From Symmachiella dynata (GTDB lineage Bacteria > Planctomycetota > Planctomycetia > Planctomycetales > Planctomycetaceae), in assembly GCF_007747995.1 (NCBI RefSeq), contig NZ_CP036276.1, positions 2,285,001-2,349,000 of the forward strand: a DNA stretch of 64,000 nucleotides, given 5' to 3'. Below the pieces are notes generated by a model. The model worked only from the letters and a program-made list of their open reading frames with translations. It searched no databases and was not told the origin of the DNA. Below are positions 25,412 through 34,135 of the stretch, in pieces (positions within the stretch are counted from its first letter, which is position 1; each line of letters starts with the position of its first letter). Both the position numbers and the translations under genes were made by a program.

Positions 25412-28400
25412 TTATGCTGGCGGGGTATCGGTGGTGGGGTTGGGTGGTTCGGTGAGACCTTGTTTTTCACGTTCGAAGCGTTCGCGGTCAGCGCGAAACG
25501 AAGCGATGGCGTCACGAAAGCGTTGTTGTTCGTTTTGGAAGTGCTGCACGTCGGCTTGGAAACGGCGGTGGGCTTCTTGGAGTTTGCCCTTTTCGGTTTC
25601 CATGTGCTCGCGTTCGAAGACCAGTTCCGTGGCTGCCGCGTGCCGTTCTTGTTCCATGCGTGCTTTTTCAGCTTGGAAGGCTTTGACGGCTTCGCGGAAG
25701 CGTTGTTGTTCGGCGAGAAATTCCGGAGACGCCTCGCCTGTTGCACCGGCCGAAGTGGTGGGGGCGGGAGCGGCCTTTAATTGGGCGACTTGTTGTTCGA
25801 GTTCGCGTTTATCGGCTCGGAGTTGTTCTAGTTCAGCTTGCAGTCGAGCCTCGTCGGCCGAGACTTGTGCAATTTCCTGTTTGCTGGCTAGTTCAAATTT
25901 CGCGACGGCGGCGGTGAATTGCTGCTGGTCGATCCGCAGGCGTTCTTTTTCAGCTTTGTACTGCGCCAAATTGGCGTTCAAGGCTTCGCGGTCGTTGAGG
26001 AGTTTTTCTTGCCCGGCCAGCAGTTGCTCGTTCCGTTTTTGCAACTCCGCCTGCGATTCTGATTGGGATTGTTCACGCTGAGCATGGAGCGATTCCCGCT
26101 CCTGATTCAACTGTTGCTTGAGCGATTCGATTTCTTGCCGCTCTTGTGTGAGTTGTTGGGAACGTTCTTCCACTTCTGCTTGAATACGGGTGCATTCCTC
26201 ACGCTGGGTTTCTAGTTGCTGCTGCGATTCCTTCAACGCCGCCAATTCCGATTCGTGGGATTCCCGTTGCGCCGCAGCGGCGGGGAGGGCGTTCAGTTCA
26301 AAATCGGTGACGCGTTGGTTGAATTCGTTTTGTTCCGCAGCCAAGGCGTCGCGCTCAGCTTGCAATTGTTGGCTTTGCTGAGCAACGGCCTCTTGTTGGG
26401 ATCGGAGAGCTTGTTCTTGTTCGGCGTAATTCGCGGTTTGTGATGTTAACTCTTGCTGCTGTTGGTCCAACTCCGCACGTTGCTCATCCAGTTTTGCTTG
26501 TTGCTGTTGCAATTCTTCCTTTTGCGCCTGCAAAGTTGCCTGTTCGTTGTTTAGCTGCGTTTGCTGTTCGTCGAGTTGTTCCGCTTGGGTGGAATGTTGT
26601 TGTTGATTGGCGGCGAAGGCGGCGATTTGCTCTTCGAGTTCGTTACGTTTGTGTTGCAACTCATCGTTTTGACTTTGCCATTGTTCGCGGTCTTGTTGGA
26701 AGGTCTGTTGTTCCTGTTTCAGCTGTTCGCGCTGCTGGTTGAGCGATTCTCGGTCGGCTTCGAGTGTTTCTTGTTGTTGCGTGATTGTCGCGGAGCGTTC
26801 CTCGAATTCGGCGATTTGAGACTGCAGTTCGTCTTGTTCCGCTTCGAGATCGGCCGCTTTGACGTCGAGGGCGGCACGTTCTTGGTTCAGTTGCTGCTGT
26901 AGTTGCTCGAGTTCCGCGGCCCGCGAGGTGTGTCCTTCTTGGTCGGCGGCGATGGCGGCGAGTTGGGCTTGCGCGGTTTGTTGTTCTGCAGAGTGGGCGG
27001 CGATTTGTTCTTCCAACGCACTACGCTGTGCGTCGAGTTGTTGCCGTTCGGCCTCAAGTTGCTGTTTGGTTTGATTTGACTCAGCGGCTGCGGCTTCGAG
27101 TTCTTGCCGTTGGGATTCGAATTCTTTTTGCTCGGCTTCAAGCGTGGCGCGGGCTGCGGCGATTTCTTGCTGGGCGGCTGCCGTCTCGGCGACACCGGTC
27201 TCGGTTTGCGCTAACTTCTCTTCCAACTCGGCAAGTTGGTTGCCCATGTTGAGTTGTTCGGCGAGGATCGTTTTCCGTTCTTCTTGAAGCTTTGCCTTTT
27301 CGGCTTCGAGGCTGTCGCGCAGGGCCTCGATTTCTTGGCACCGTTGGGCGTGTTCGGCGTGGAGTGTTTCGCGTTCTTCGGCCAGCTCTTGTTTATCGGT
27401 TCTGAGCAAAAGATGCGCTTCTTGAAGTTTGTCGCGTTCGTTTTGCGATTCGACTTGGAATTCCTGTTGCTGGCGTTCCAGTTCGGCCCATTGTTCGTCA
27501 AGCTCGCGATAGACGCGACCGGTCGAACTCGACATGGCGGACGAGCCGCGTGAACTGCCGGAGAAGTCGACTTGCGAATAGGCGGAGGCGGACAGGTCGT
27601 CGACGTCTCCGGAGAGGACTACATCCGGCGGATCTTCAACGTGGACCGGTGGAGAGTGTGCGTCGTCCATGTCGGGAAACGGCGGAAGGGCGTCGCTGGC
27701 GGAGAGTGAAAGAATATCTTGTTTGGCGGACTCGGCAGCGGCTGGGGGGACGTCTTCAAATTGCGGGCCGGTATATTTGATCCGCATGCGATAGCTTTGC
27801 ACTTCGAAGTTGTCGCCATGCTCCAGCAAATGGCATTGGACGACTTTTTCGTTGACGAGTACGGTTTGGCGATTGAGCAGATCGATGATCCACATGCCCT
27901 GACGGGTTCGCAGCAGCGAGCAATGCACGCGGGGGTTGCCGCCGGCGATGCGGATCTTGCAGCCCGAGACCTTGCCGGCCAAGGTGAGCATGCGGCTGAC
28001 AGGCCAAAACGTGTTGTTGCCGTCATTGCGAATGAACTCGAATTCCGCTTCCGGCAGCGGCCCGATTTCGTCCTCATAACGATTCAACGGATTGAGATTG
28101 CCCAGCGTCAGTGTGGAAGCCTGACTGGCGATCGGGTCGTCGGGGTCGATCTCGATGTAGTAGGTGCCCATACGGACGCGGCGGCCTGGGATCAGCCAAT
28201 CAGCGCGGCGCTGGCCACCGGCCCAATGTGTGCCGTTACGGCTGCCCAAATCGATACAAAAAACGTTGCCATCGATGACCTGCAGATACGCGTGCCGGGA
28301 GCTGACTTTGGCGCAATCGAGTTGAATGTCGCAACTTGGGGTGCGTCCGATGATGGCGTACGGCGTTTCAATGGTCTGGACCCAGGTCTCGTCGTTGCTG

Positions 28401-28477
28401 GAATCGGTGATTGCCAGCCGTATTGGCCCTTCAGCCCCCACCGCGCTGCGCAATAATTCAACGAGCTGGTCATCCAC
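25412..28477 (-). CDS. Double FHA-domain protein with a very long coiled coil
   Basis: 1021 residues from a GTG at 28477, chosen because AGAGGA lies 9 bases upstream; an ATG at 28549 is the alternative. The first FHA domain is clear near residues 30-105 (IIGRTPSCDIQL, then SSRHAYL and DLGSRNGT). A second, diverged FHA domain lies near 140-250 (LAGKVSGCKIRIAG, NPRVHCSLLRTRQG, LLNRQTVLVNE). It lacks the tight Arg...Ser/His pattern. About 700 residues of Gln/Glu-rich coiled coil fill the rest, to a short Thr/Pro tail. FHA domains bind phosphothreonine, so this looks like a scaffold tethered to a Ser/Thr-kinase pathway. No membrane segment is seen. Confidence 0.85.
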   Translation of the reverse strand: MDDQLVELLRSAVGAEGPIRLAITDSSNDETWVQTIETPYAIIGRTPSCDIQLDCAKVSSRHAYLQVIDGNVFCIDLGSRNGTHWAGGQRRADWLIPGRRVRMGTYYIEIDPDDPIASQASTLTLGNLNPLNRYEDEIGPLPEAEFEFIRNDGNNTFWPVSRMLTLAGKVSGCKIRIAGGNPRVHCSLLRTRQGMWIIDLLNRQTVLVNEKVVQCHLLEHGDNFEVQSYRMRIKYTGPQFEDVPPAAAESAKQDILSLSASDALPPFPDMDDAHSPPVHVEDPPDVVLSGDVDDLSASAYSQVDFSGSSRGSSAMSSSTGRVYRELDEQWAELERQQQEFQVESQNERDKLQEAHLLLRTDKQELAEERETLHAEHAQRCQEIEALRDSLEAEKAKLQEERKTILAEQLNMGNQLAELEEKLAQTETGVAETAAAQQEIAAARATLEAEQKEFESQRQELEAAAAESNQTKQQLEAERQQLDAQRSALEEQIAAHSAEQQTAQAQLAAIAADQEGHTSRAAELEQLQQQLNQERAALDVKAADLEAEQDELQSQIAEFEERSATITQQQETLEADRESLNQQREQLKQEQQTFQQDREQWQSQNDELQHKRNELEEQIAAFAANQQQHSTQAEQLDEQQTQLNNEQATLQAQKEELQQQQAKLDEQRAELDQQQQELTSQTANYAEQEQALRSQQEAVAQQSQQLQAERDALAAEQNEFNQRVTDFELNALPAAAAQRESHESELAALKESQQQLETQREECTRIQAEVEERSQQLTQERQEIESLKQQLNQERESLHAQREQSQSESQAELQKRNEQLLAGQEKLLNDREALNANLAQYKAEKERLRIDQQQFTAAVAKFELASKQEIAQVSADEARLQAELEQLRADKRELEQQVAQLKAAPAPTTSAGATGEASPEFLAEQQRFREAVKAFQAEKARMEQERHAAATELVFEREHMETEKGKLQEAHRRFQADVQHFQNEQQRFRDAIASFRADRERFEREKQGLTEPPNPTTDTPPA

Positions 28478-28815
28478 GATATTCGTTCCTCTCTCCACGT
28501 TGCACTGCCCTGGCACCGCTGCTGTTTCTGCCCTGCACGCATTCTGCATAGTAACGGTTGTATAAGTCAAGCACCGATCGTACCAACCGGGGAATGCCGG
28601 AAAATGACCGTCGTTTGAGGCCGGTTAGATCAAGTTGTGAACCGGGTTCTGGGGGGGCTGCGCGACGATTACGGGGTAGTCGTGATCGCCGAATTGACTT
28701 ATCCGCCTGCCGGTATAAACTGGCCATTTTGGCTAAGGCCGCAAAGTCGCCGTAGGGGCGGGTTGCGAGCTACGTTCAACTAGTGACGGCATTTTTGTGA
28801 AGTGAGGTGATGCAG
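28478..28815. promoter_or_regulatory. Divergent intergenic region before htpG
   Basis: About 340 bp between the FHA gene (-) and htpG (+). It must hold both promoters. No CIRCE-type heat-shock repeat (TTAGCACTC) was found. GAGG lies 8 bases before the htpG start. Confidence 0.4.
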
Positions 28816-30720
28816 ATGGCTCAAGCAGCGGACAAAGAACAATTTACGTTTCAAACTGAAATCAAACAACTGCTGCATTTGTTGTCGCATTCGTTGTATC
28901 AGAATCGCGAAATCACGATTCGTGAGCTCGTTTCCAACGCGTCGGACGCTCTGGACAAAATGCGATTCATTCAGGTCAACGAGGAACAGTATCGCGACGA
29001 TGAAGACCTGGTCATTCGTCTGGAGCCCGACAGCGAGGGGCGGACGCTGTCGATCGTCGACAACGGCATCGGGCTGACCCACGATGAATTGATTTCGAAT
29101 CTGGGAACAATCGCGCACAGCGGGTCGTTGGAATTTTTAAATAAGCTCTCGGGCGACGCTGCAGCGGATTTGTCGCTGATTGGGCAATTCGGTGTGGGAT
29201 TTTATAGCGCGTTTATGTTGGCGGATCGAGTCGAGGTGATTACGCGGAGTTATCAAGAATCGACCGGTTGGCGGTGGGAGTCGGATGGAAGTGGTAGTTT
29301 CACGATTGAGCCGGCCGAAGATCTGCCGCGGGGGACGACCGTCAAATTGCACCTCAAGGAAGGGTATGATGAGTTCTCGCAAGAGGAACGCCTGAAGTAC
29401 ATCATCCGCAAGCATTCGACGTTTGTGCCGCATCCGGTTCGACTGGGCGACGAACAACTCAATGAACAACGCGCGGTTTGGGCGGAGCCGAAAAGCCAAC
29501 TCGACGACGAGGCGTATGACAAGTTTTATCAATACCTGACGCATCGCGGAGATGAGTCGCCGTTGTGGCGGTTGCATCTTTCGTCCGATTCGCCCATTCA
29601 ATTCCACACCTTGGTCTACTGCCCGGCCACAAATCTGGAGTCGATGGGCTTCGGGCGCGTGGAGCATGGCATGCACCTGTGCGCGAAGCGGATTTTGGTG
29701 CAGGATGATTGTCGCGAATTGGTGCCGGAATACATGCGGTTTTTGTATGGCATTGTCGACTCGGCGGATCTGCCGTTGAATGTGTCGCGACAAGCGCTGC
29801 AGGACGACACGATCTTTCGCAAGATTCGCAAGGTGCTCGTCAAACGGGTGTTGGACCATTTGACCAAAATGGCCGAACAGCAACCGGAAGAGTATTTGAC
29901 GTTCTATCGCCAGTTCGGCACGATTTTGCGGGAAGGGGTTAGCACCGATTTTGAAAACCGCGAAAAAATTGCCGGCCTGATGCGGTTCCAATCGTCGCAC
30001 GACGACGCCGGAGACAAATTGACGTCGTTGGGCGAATACATCGAGCGTGCCGGTGAGGATCAAAAGCAGATTTACTATCTGGGCGGCGCGGATCTCTCGG
30101 CGATTGAGAAGAACCCGAACTTGGAGATTTTCCGCAAGAAGAAGCTGGAAGTCTTGTATCTGGCCGATCCGGTCGACGAAATCATGCTTTCCAACCTAAT
30201 GACCTACGACGGCAAACAGTTGACCTCGATTGACGCAGCCGACTTGGCGTTTCCGGAAGACGAAGAGACGGATAAGTCCGAGGATGAGACGCCTGCGGAG
30301 GAAAAAGACGAAAGCAGCACGCCCGGATTCGAAAAGGTCGTGTCGCTGTTCAAAGAAGCGCTGGGGGATATGGCGGAGGACGTACGGGCTTCCAAGCGGC
30401 TGACCGACAGCCCGGTCTGCTTGGTCAATCCCGAAGGGGCCATGAGCACGCAGATGCAAAAAGTGCTGCGGATGAGCAACAAGGATTTCCAGATGGCCAA
30501 ACGGATCCTGGAAATCAACCCGTCCGCTCCGCTGATCAAACGCTTGAGTGATCTTTCGGGCAATAGCGACCACAGCGAATTCATCCGCCAATGCGCCCGG
30601 CAGTTGTTTGACAACGCCATGTTGCTGGAAGGATTGCCGCCCAGCGTCGAGGATGTCGTGACCCGCACACAGCAGTTTATGTCGGAATTGGCGGAGAAGC
30701 GGTCGCCGATTATTACGTAA
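28816..30720 (+). CDS. htpG: Chaperone HtpG (Hsp90 family)
   Basis: 634 residues, the normal bacterial Hsp90 length. GHKL ATPase motifs are in order: ELVSNASDALDKMRF, DNGIGLTHDELI, GTIAHSGS and GQFGVGFYSAFM. The middle domain includes VSRQALQDD and a C-terminal dimerisation region is present. The ATG at 28816 is preferred over those at 28807 and 28810 because of GAGG spacing. An acidic linker (DEETDKSEDETPAEEKDE) lies near residue 500. It is a cytoplasmic ATP-dependent chaperone. Confidence 0.97.
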   Translation: MAQAADKEQFTFQTEIKQLLHLLSHSLYQNREITIRELVSNASDALDKMRFIQVNEEQYRDDEDLVIRLEPDSEGRTLSIVDNGIGLTHDELISNLGTIAHSGSLEFLNKLSGDAAADLSLIGQFGVGFYSAFMLADRVEVITRSYQESTGWRWESDGSGSFTIEPAEDLPRGTTVKLHLKEGYDEFSQEERLKYIIRKHSTFVPHPVRLGDEQLNEQRAVWAEPKSQLDDEAYDKFYQYLTHRGDESPLWRLHLSSDSPIQFHTLVYCPATNLESMGFGRVEHGMHLCAKRILVQDDCRELVPEYMRFLYGIVDSADLPLNVSRQALQDDTIFRKIRKVLVKRVLDHLTKMAEQQPEEYLTFYRQFGTILREGVSTDFENREKIAGLMRFQSSHDDAGDKLTSLGEYIERAGEDQKQIYYLGGADLSAIEKNPNLEIFRKKKLEVLYLADPVDEIMLSNLMTYDGKQLTSIDAADLAFPEDEETDKSEDETPAEEKDESSTPGFEKVVSLFKEALGDMAEDVRASKRLTDSPVCLVNPEGAMSTQMQKVLRMSNKDFQMAKRILEINPSAPLIKRLSDLSGNSDHSEFIRQCARQLFDNAMLLEGLPPSVEDVVTRTQQFMSELAEKRSPIIT

Positions 30721-30900
30721 TAGAATCCCGTATGAGCTGTTGGGTATCCTTCAGACAGTGTCGAGTGACGAATCGTGGCCGCGAGTGTTCGTTCTTGACG
30801 GCGGGAGCGGCGCGTGAGACAATTGGCTGTCGTGATATATTTTTTATCGCGGTCGCTTTGCCGTTCTGAAAAGTCGATTTGAAATGGGAGAGATAGAGTC

Positions 30901-31572
30901 ATGACCTGTAAACCGTTGTTACTGGCCGGCTGCCTCACGATTTTGGCTGCGACGCCCGGTTTCGGGGCTGAGATTTCCGGCGAATATCTCGAAGCCCGTT
31001 CGTGTGATGTTTGGACGGGACCCTGTTTCGCGAATGGAGAAATCGGCTTGTCAGGCAAAGAAGCGGTCTTAGCTTGGAAAGTCGACAAAGGTTCCTGGCA
31101 AGGTGTCGAGTTGAAAAACCTGTCCGCGGTCTTGGTGATCAAAGGCGAAGACACGCTCGGTTTTGGCGGATCATTCCGCATCAGTCCCGATCCGATCGAG
31201 TCAGTCATATTGGTCGATAAAAAAGCGAATCAGCAACAACGCGATGCGCTGGTCGCTTTTGTGAAGTACTCGGCCAAAAAACTAACCCAACACGTCAAAC
31301 GGGTCGAATCGACCGACATTCAATTCAAAAACGACCACGTCGAAGGAGTGGGTGTTTTGAAGGCGGGCGATTTGGCGGAAATTGAAACGCGCGAACTGAG
31401 GCATGGTGATTGTATTTGCACCAACGAAGATATTTTTTATCCGCCACTGACCGATGTCGACAATTACCACCCGGCCTTTACCAAGCAACTCAAATATACG
31501 GGTAAGGGATTGAACCAGACGTGGGAACTCCCGGGTCAACGGAGTGCTTTTTTGGCCACGTTCGAAAAATAA
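30901..31572 (+). CDS. DUF1326 domain protein with signal peptide
   Basis: 223 residues. A Sec signal ending near GFGAEISG is followed by the DUF1326 hallmark YLEARSCDVWTGPCFANGE, in which two cysteines frame a short loop, and later AVLAWKVDKGSW and TDIQFKND. A C-terminal Cys pair lies in GDCICTNEDIFYPPL. DUF1326 proteins are of unknown function and often sit in the envelope. The ATG at 30901 has GGGAGAG about 8 bases upstream. A terminator follows at 31610-31646. Confidence 0.82.
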   Translation: MTCKPLLLAGCLTILAATPGFGAEISGEYLEARSCDVWTGPCFANGEIGLSGKEAVLAWKVDKGSWQGVELKNLSAVLVIKGEDTLGFGGSFRISPDPIESVILVDKKANQQQRDALVAFVKYSAKKLTQHVKRVESTDIQFKNDHVEGVGVLKAGDLAEIETRELRHGDCICTNEDIFYPPLTDVDNYHPAFTKQLKYTGKGLNQTWELPGQRSAFLATFEK

Positions 31573-31609
31573 CGGGGGCAAACAGAACTATTTAAATGAT
31601 TGATTTTTC

Positions 31610-31646
31610 GAGCGGGATGTCCGGTATTACCGGCTCCCGCTCTTTT
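31610..31646 (+). terminator. Intrinsic terminator after the DUF1326 gene
   Basis: An outer stem GAGCGGGA / TCCCGCTC encloses an inner CCGG-TATTA-CCGG stem and is followed by TTTTATTA. It lies 38 bp after the stop. Confidence 0.8.
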
Positions 31647-31800
31647 ATTATCCGCATCGCACCCGCTTTACCTGTAACCGAGCCGCGAGTCTGCGTACAA
31701 TGAACACGACGTATCGGGCATTGACGGCGTCTCTCGTGGAGTTGTCGATGCGGTCTTACTCTAGAGATATTTGCGACCATTGAGGTTTTGAGGATTGCAT

Positions 31801-32478
31801 ATGAAGTTTATTAGCACGCTTGCTGTCGGGTTTTGTCTGTTTGCCGGTCCATTAGTTGCGGCTGAGTCTTCGCACAAACTCAAGGAAGTGAAGGGCCTGC
31901 CTAAAGAGTTGTCGCCCAAAATTGCTGCGGTATTGCACGAGTCCGGACAACAAGTCACAGGGCCCGACGGCGCGCTCTGTGTGGTTTGGTTGGCGAAGGA
32001 CTTGGCGGTGAAACCAAAATTCAAGCCGAGTCAGAGCGTGGCCTATCCGTTTACGCATGGGCAACTGTTGGGGGCGATTCAGTTTCCCGAAGGTTCGAGT
32101 GGTTTCGATTTTCGCTCGCAGGAAATCCCCACCGGCGTGTATACGCTGCGTTATGGTCAGCAACCCGAAGATGGCAACCATTTGGGGACTAGCGAAATTC
32201 GCGATTTCTGCATGGCGCTCCCGGCAGAGCACGACAAAGATCCCAAGCCGATCTTCAATCCGATGCAACTGAATGAGCAGTCGGCAGAGGCGGCCGGGTC
32301 GACACATCCGGCGATTTTTCTGATGAGCGCGCCTCCTGAAAAACCGGAGAAGGAATCGAAAATCATCCACGATGAAGACCACGACTTTCAGATTCTGCAG
32401 TTGACCACGACCGGCAAAGCGGCCGACAAGCCGGTTCCGTTGCTGGTGCGGATTGTGGTTGTGGGAGCGGGGGAATAG
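31801..32478 (+). CDS. Exported protein of unknown function
   Basis: 225 residues from the ATG at 31801, with GAGG 7 bases upstream. It has a Sec-type signal (FISTLAVGFCLFAGPLVAA). The mature part is beta-rich, with VVWLAKDLAVKPKFKP, IPTGVYTLRYGQQPEDGNH and a near-terminal IIHDEDHDFQILQL. It has no metal or enzyme signature that can be named. Its stop is immediately followed by the next start (TAG then ATG), so the two are translationally coupled. Confidence 0.7.
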   Translation: MKFISTLAVGFCLFAGPLVAAESSHKLKEVKGLPKELSPKIAAVLHESGQQVTGPDGALCVVWLAKDLAVKPKFKPSQSVAYPFTHGQLLGAIQFPEGSSGFDFRSQEIPTGVYTLRYGQQPEDGNHLGTSEIRDFCMALPAEHDKDPKPIFNPMQLNEQSAEAAGSTHPAIFLMSAPPEKPEKESKIIHDEDHDFQILQLTTTGKAADKPVPLLVRIVVVGAGE

Positions 32479-33090
32479 ATGAGTCGCGCTATTTGGGGTT
32501 TGCTGTGGATCACAGCAGTGAGTTGCGCAGTCGAGGCGCGCGGTGAAGAGAAAAGCACACCCGCGCCTGCGGCAGCCGCTGAAGAGCAGTCGGAAAAACA
32601 GGACAAGGCCCGCAAGGAATTGCTGACCGGCCAAGTCAAGTTTCTCGGCCCGGCTCTGCGCGCTCGGGGCGTTAAAGCCTATGACGAGATGGACGAGCAG
32701 GTCGTGCTGATTGCCGAGAACGGAGACTTGGTTCCACTGGTGGCCGATTGGCGAGGCCGCGCGTTTTATCAGGATGAGCGTCTGCGGGATCGCAAGGTGC
32801 AACTGATCGTACGGCGCCGGCCTGATAATCCTTATGCGCAGGTGTTGATCGTCTATACCTTTGACGACAAGGGGGAGCGGAAATACACCGACTACTGGTG
32901 TGATATTTGTTCGATCCCCATGTACGAAATCAAAGAATGCGAGTGCTGTCAGGGACCGATTCGTCTGCGCTTCGAAGATCGCCCGCTGCCGTCGTATTTG
33001 CGGAAAGAGATAAGCCGCGATTCGCAGCGGCAGTCCAAGTCGGAGACTGACTCCGCCACTCCCGACGCCGATGACGATGATGGCAAGTAA
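32479..33090 (+). CDS. Exported protein with a cysteine cluster, unknown function
   Basis: 203 residues, starting directly after the upstream stop. It has a signal-like N-terminus (IWGLLWITAVSCAVEARG), an Ala/Glu-rich linker and a folded domain. That domain carries a five-cysteine cluster, WCDICSIPMYEIKECECCQG, near residues 150-165, suggesting a metal site. The C-terminal tail is acidic and low complexity. No family is recognised. It may share a transcript with mch downstream, but a palindromic repeat lies between. Confidence 0.68.
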   Translation: MSRAIWGLLWITAVSCAVEARGEEKSTPAPAAAAEEQSEKQDKARKELLTGQVKFLGPALRARGVKAYDEMDEQVVLIAENGDLVPLVADWRGRAFYQDERLRDRKVQLIVRRRPDNPYAQVLIVYTFDDKGERKYTDYWCDICSIPMYEIKECECCQGPIRLRFEDRPLPSYLRKEISRDSQRQSKSETDSATPDADDDDGK

Positions 33091-33098
33091 ACCTACTG

Positions 33099-33129
33099 CG
33101 TAGAAAGGTGCGTCGCGACGCACTCTACG
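33099..33129. repeat. REP-like palindromic repeat, copy 2
   Basis: The core GTGCGTCGCGACGCAC is a perfect 16-bp palindrome, flanked by CGTAGA and TCTACG arms that extend the hairpin. Read in reverse complement it matches 4645-4673. It lies between the cysteine-cluster gene and mch and could attenuate transcription. Confidence 0.75.
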
Positions 33130-33153
33130 TTTCACCGCTGACGAAGAAGCGTT

Positions 33154-34104
33154 ATGGATTGGAATCTCAACGAACGAGCGCTGGCGGTGGTGGAGGGTCT
33201 GCTTCCCGCTGCTGAGCAATTGCGGGTTCAATCGCACTCAGTTCCTGGTGGGGGACGATTGATCGATTGTGGTGTGAACGTCAGCGGCGGACTGGGCGCC
33301 GGTTTGGCGCTGGCGCAGGTTTGCACGGCGGGGTTGGCGGAGGTCTCGATTATCCCGGGTGATATCGGCGGGGTCGGTTGTCCTTACGTGCAGGTGGCAA
33401 CTGACAATCCCGTGGCTGCGTGCCTGTTGAGCCAGTATGCCGGCTGGCAGATCGCCGTTGAGAAGTTCTTCGGTATGGGATCGGGACCGATGCGCGCCGT
33501 GGCGGCTCGTGAGGATCTGTATGAGAAACTCGACTACCGCGAACAACCGTCGCAATGCATCGGGGTGTTGGAGGCAGATCAACTGCCCGATGAAAAGGTG
33601 TTTGCCTTCATCGCCGAACGCACCAATCTGGCTGCAGAGCAGATCACCTTATTCGTGGCGCCGACGGCGAGTATTGCCGGAAATTTCCAAGTCGTCGCCC
33701 GCGTTGTCGAGACCGCCTTGCACAAGCTCTTGGAACTTGGCTTTGACATGAGCCGGATTGTCAGCGGATATGGCACGACTCCGTTGTCGCCGGTGGCGGG
33801 GGATTTTCTCGCTGGAATCGGTCGCACGAATGACGCGATCCTCTATGGCGGACGCGTGACCTTATGGGTGACGGGAGATGACGATTCGTTATCTACAATT
33901 GGTCCGAAAGTTCCCTCGGTTTCCTCGCAGGCTTATGGGCAACCCTTTTTGGAAATCTTTGAAGCTGCGGGACGCGACTTTTATAAAATCGACCCCCATC
34001 TGTTTAGCCCGGCGGAAATCATGTTTCAAAACGTCGAGACCGGCAACGTGCAGCGGTTCGGTAACGTAGCGCCCGATATTCTCTCCCGGTCGTTTGGCTT
34101 TTAA
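33154..34104 (+). CDS. mch: Methenyltetrahydromethanopterin cyclohydrolase
   Basis: 316 residues, the normal length. Family landmarks are present: NVSGGLGAGLALAQVC near the N-terminus, then DIGGVGCPYVQVATDNPVAAC, FFGMGSGPMRAVAA and IVSGYGTTPLSPVAGD. The enzyme hydrolyses methenyl-H4MPT to formyl-H4MPT in the tetrahydromethanopterin C1 pathway, used in planctomycetes for formaldehyde oxidation or detoxification. It acts in the cytoplasm. The next gene is a RimK-like ligase of the same pathway. Confidence 0.95.
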   Translation: MDWNLNERALAVVEGLLPAAEQLRVQSHSVPGGGRLIDCGVNVSGGLGAGLALAQVCTAGLAEVSIIPGDIGGVGCPYVQVATDNPVAACLLSQYAGWQIAVEKFFGMGSGPMRAVAAREDLYEKLDYREQPSQCIGVLEADQLPDEKVFAFIAERTNLAAEQITLFVAPTASIAGNFQVVARVVETALHKLLELGFDMSRIVSGYGTTPLSPVAGDFLAGIGRTNDAILYGGRVTLWVTGDDDSLSTIGPKVPSVSSQAYGQPFLEIFEAAGRDFYKIDPHLFSPAEIMFQNVETGNVQRFGNVAPDILSRSFGF

Positions 34105-34135
34105 GTATCTCTCGGGTGGCTGACGTTTGAATTCC

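Noticed and set aside
27719-28456. 245-codon plus-strand frame inside the FHA gene
   Set aside because: It overlaps both FHA domains in antisense and has no recognisable domain.
28478-28815. CIRCE heat-shock operator before htpG
   Set aside because: No TTAGCACTC inverted repeat could be found.
29137-30063. 308-codon minus-strand frame inside htpG
   Set aside because: Shadow of a highly conserved chaperone gene.
31852-33237. 461-codon minus-strand frame
   Set aside because: It is antisense to two coupled exported proteins with signal peptides and correct ribosome spacing.
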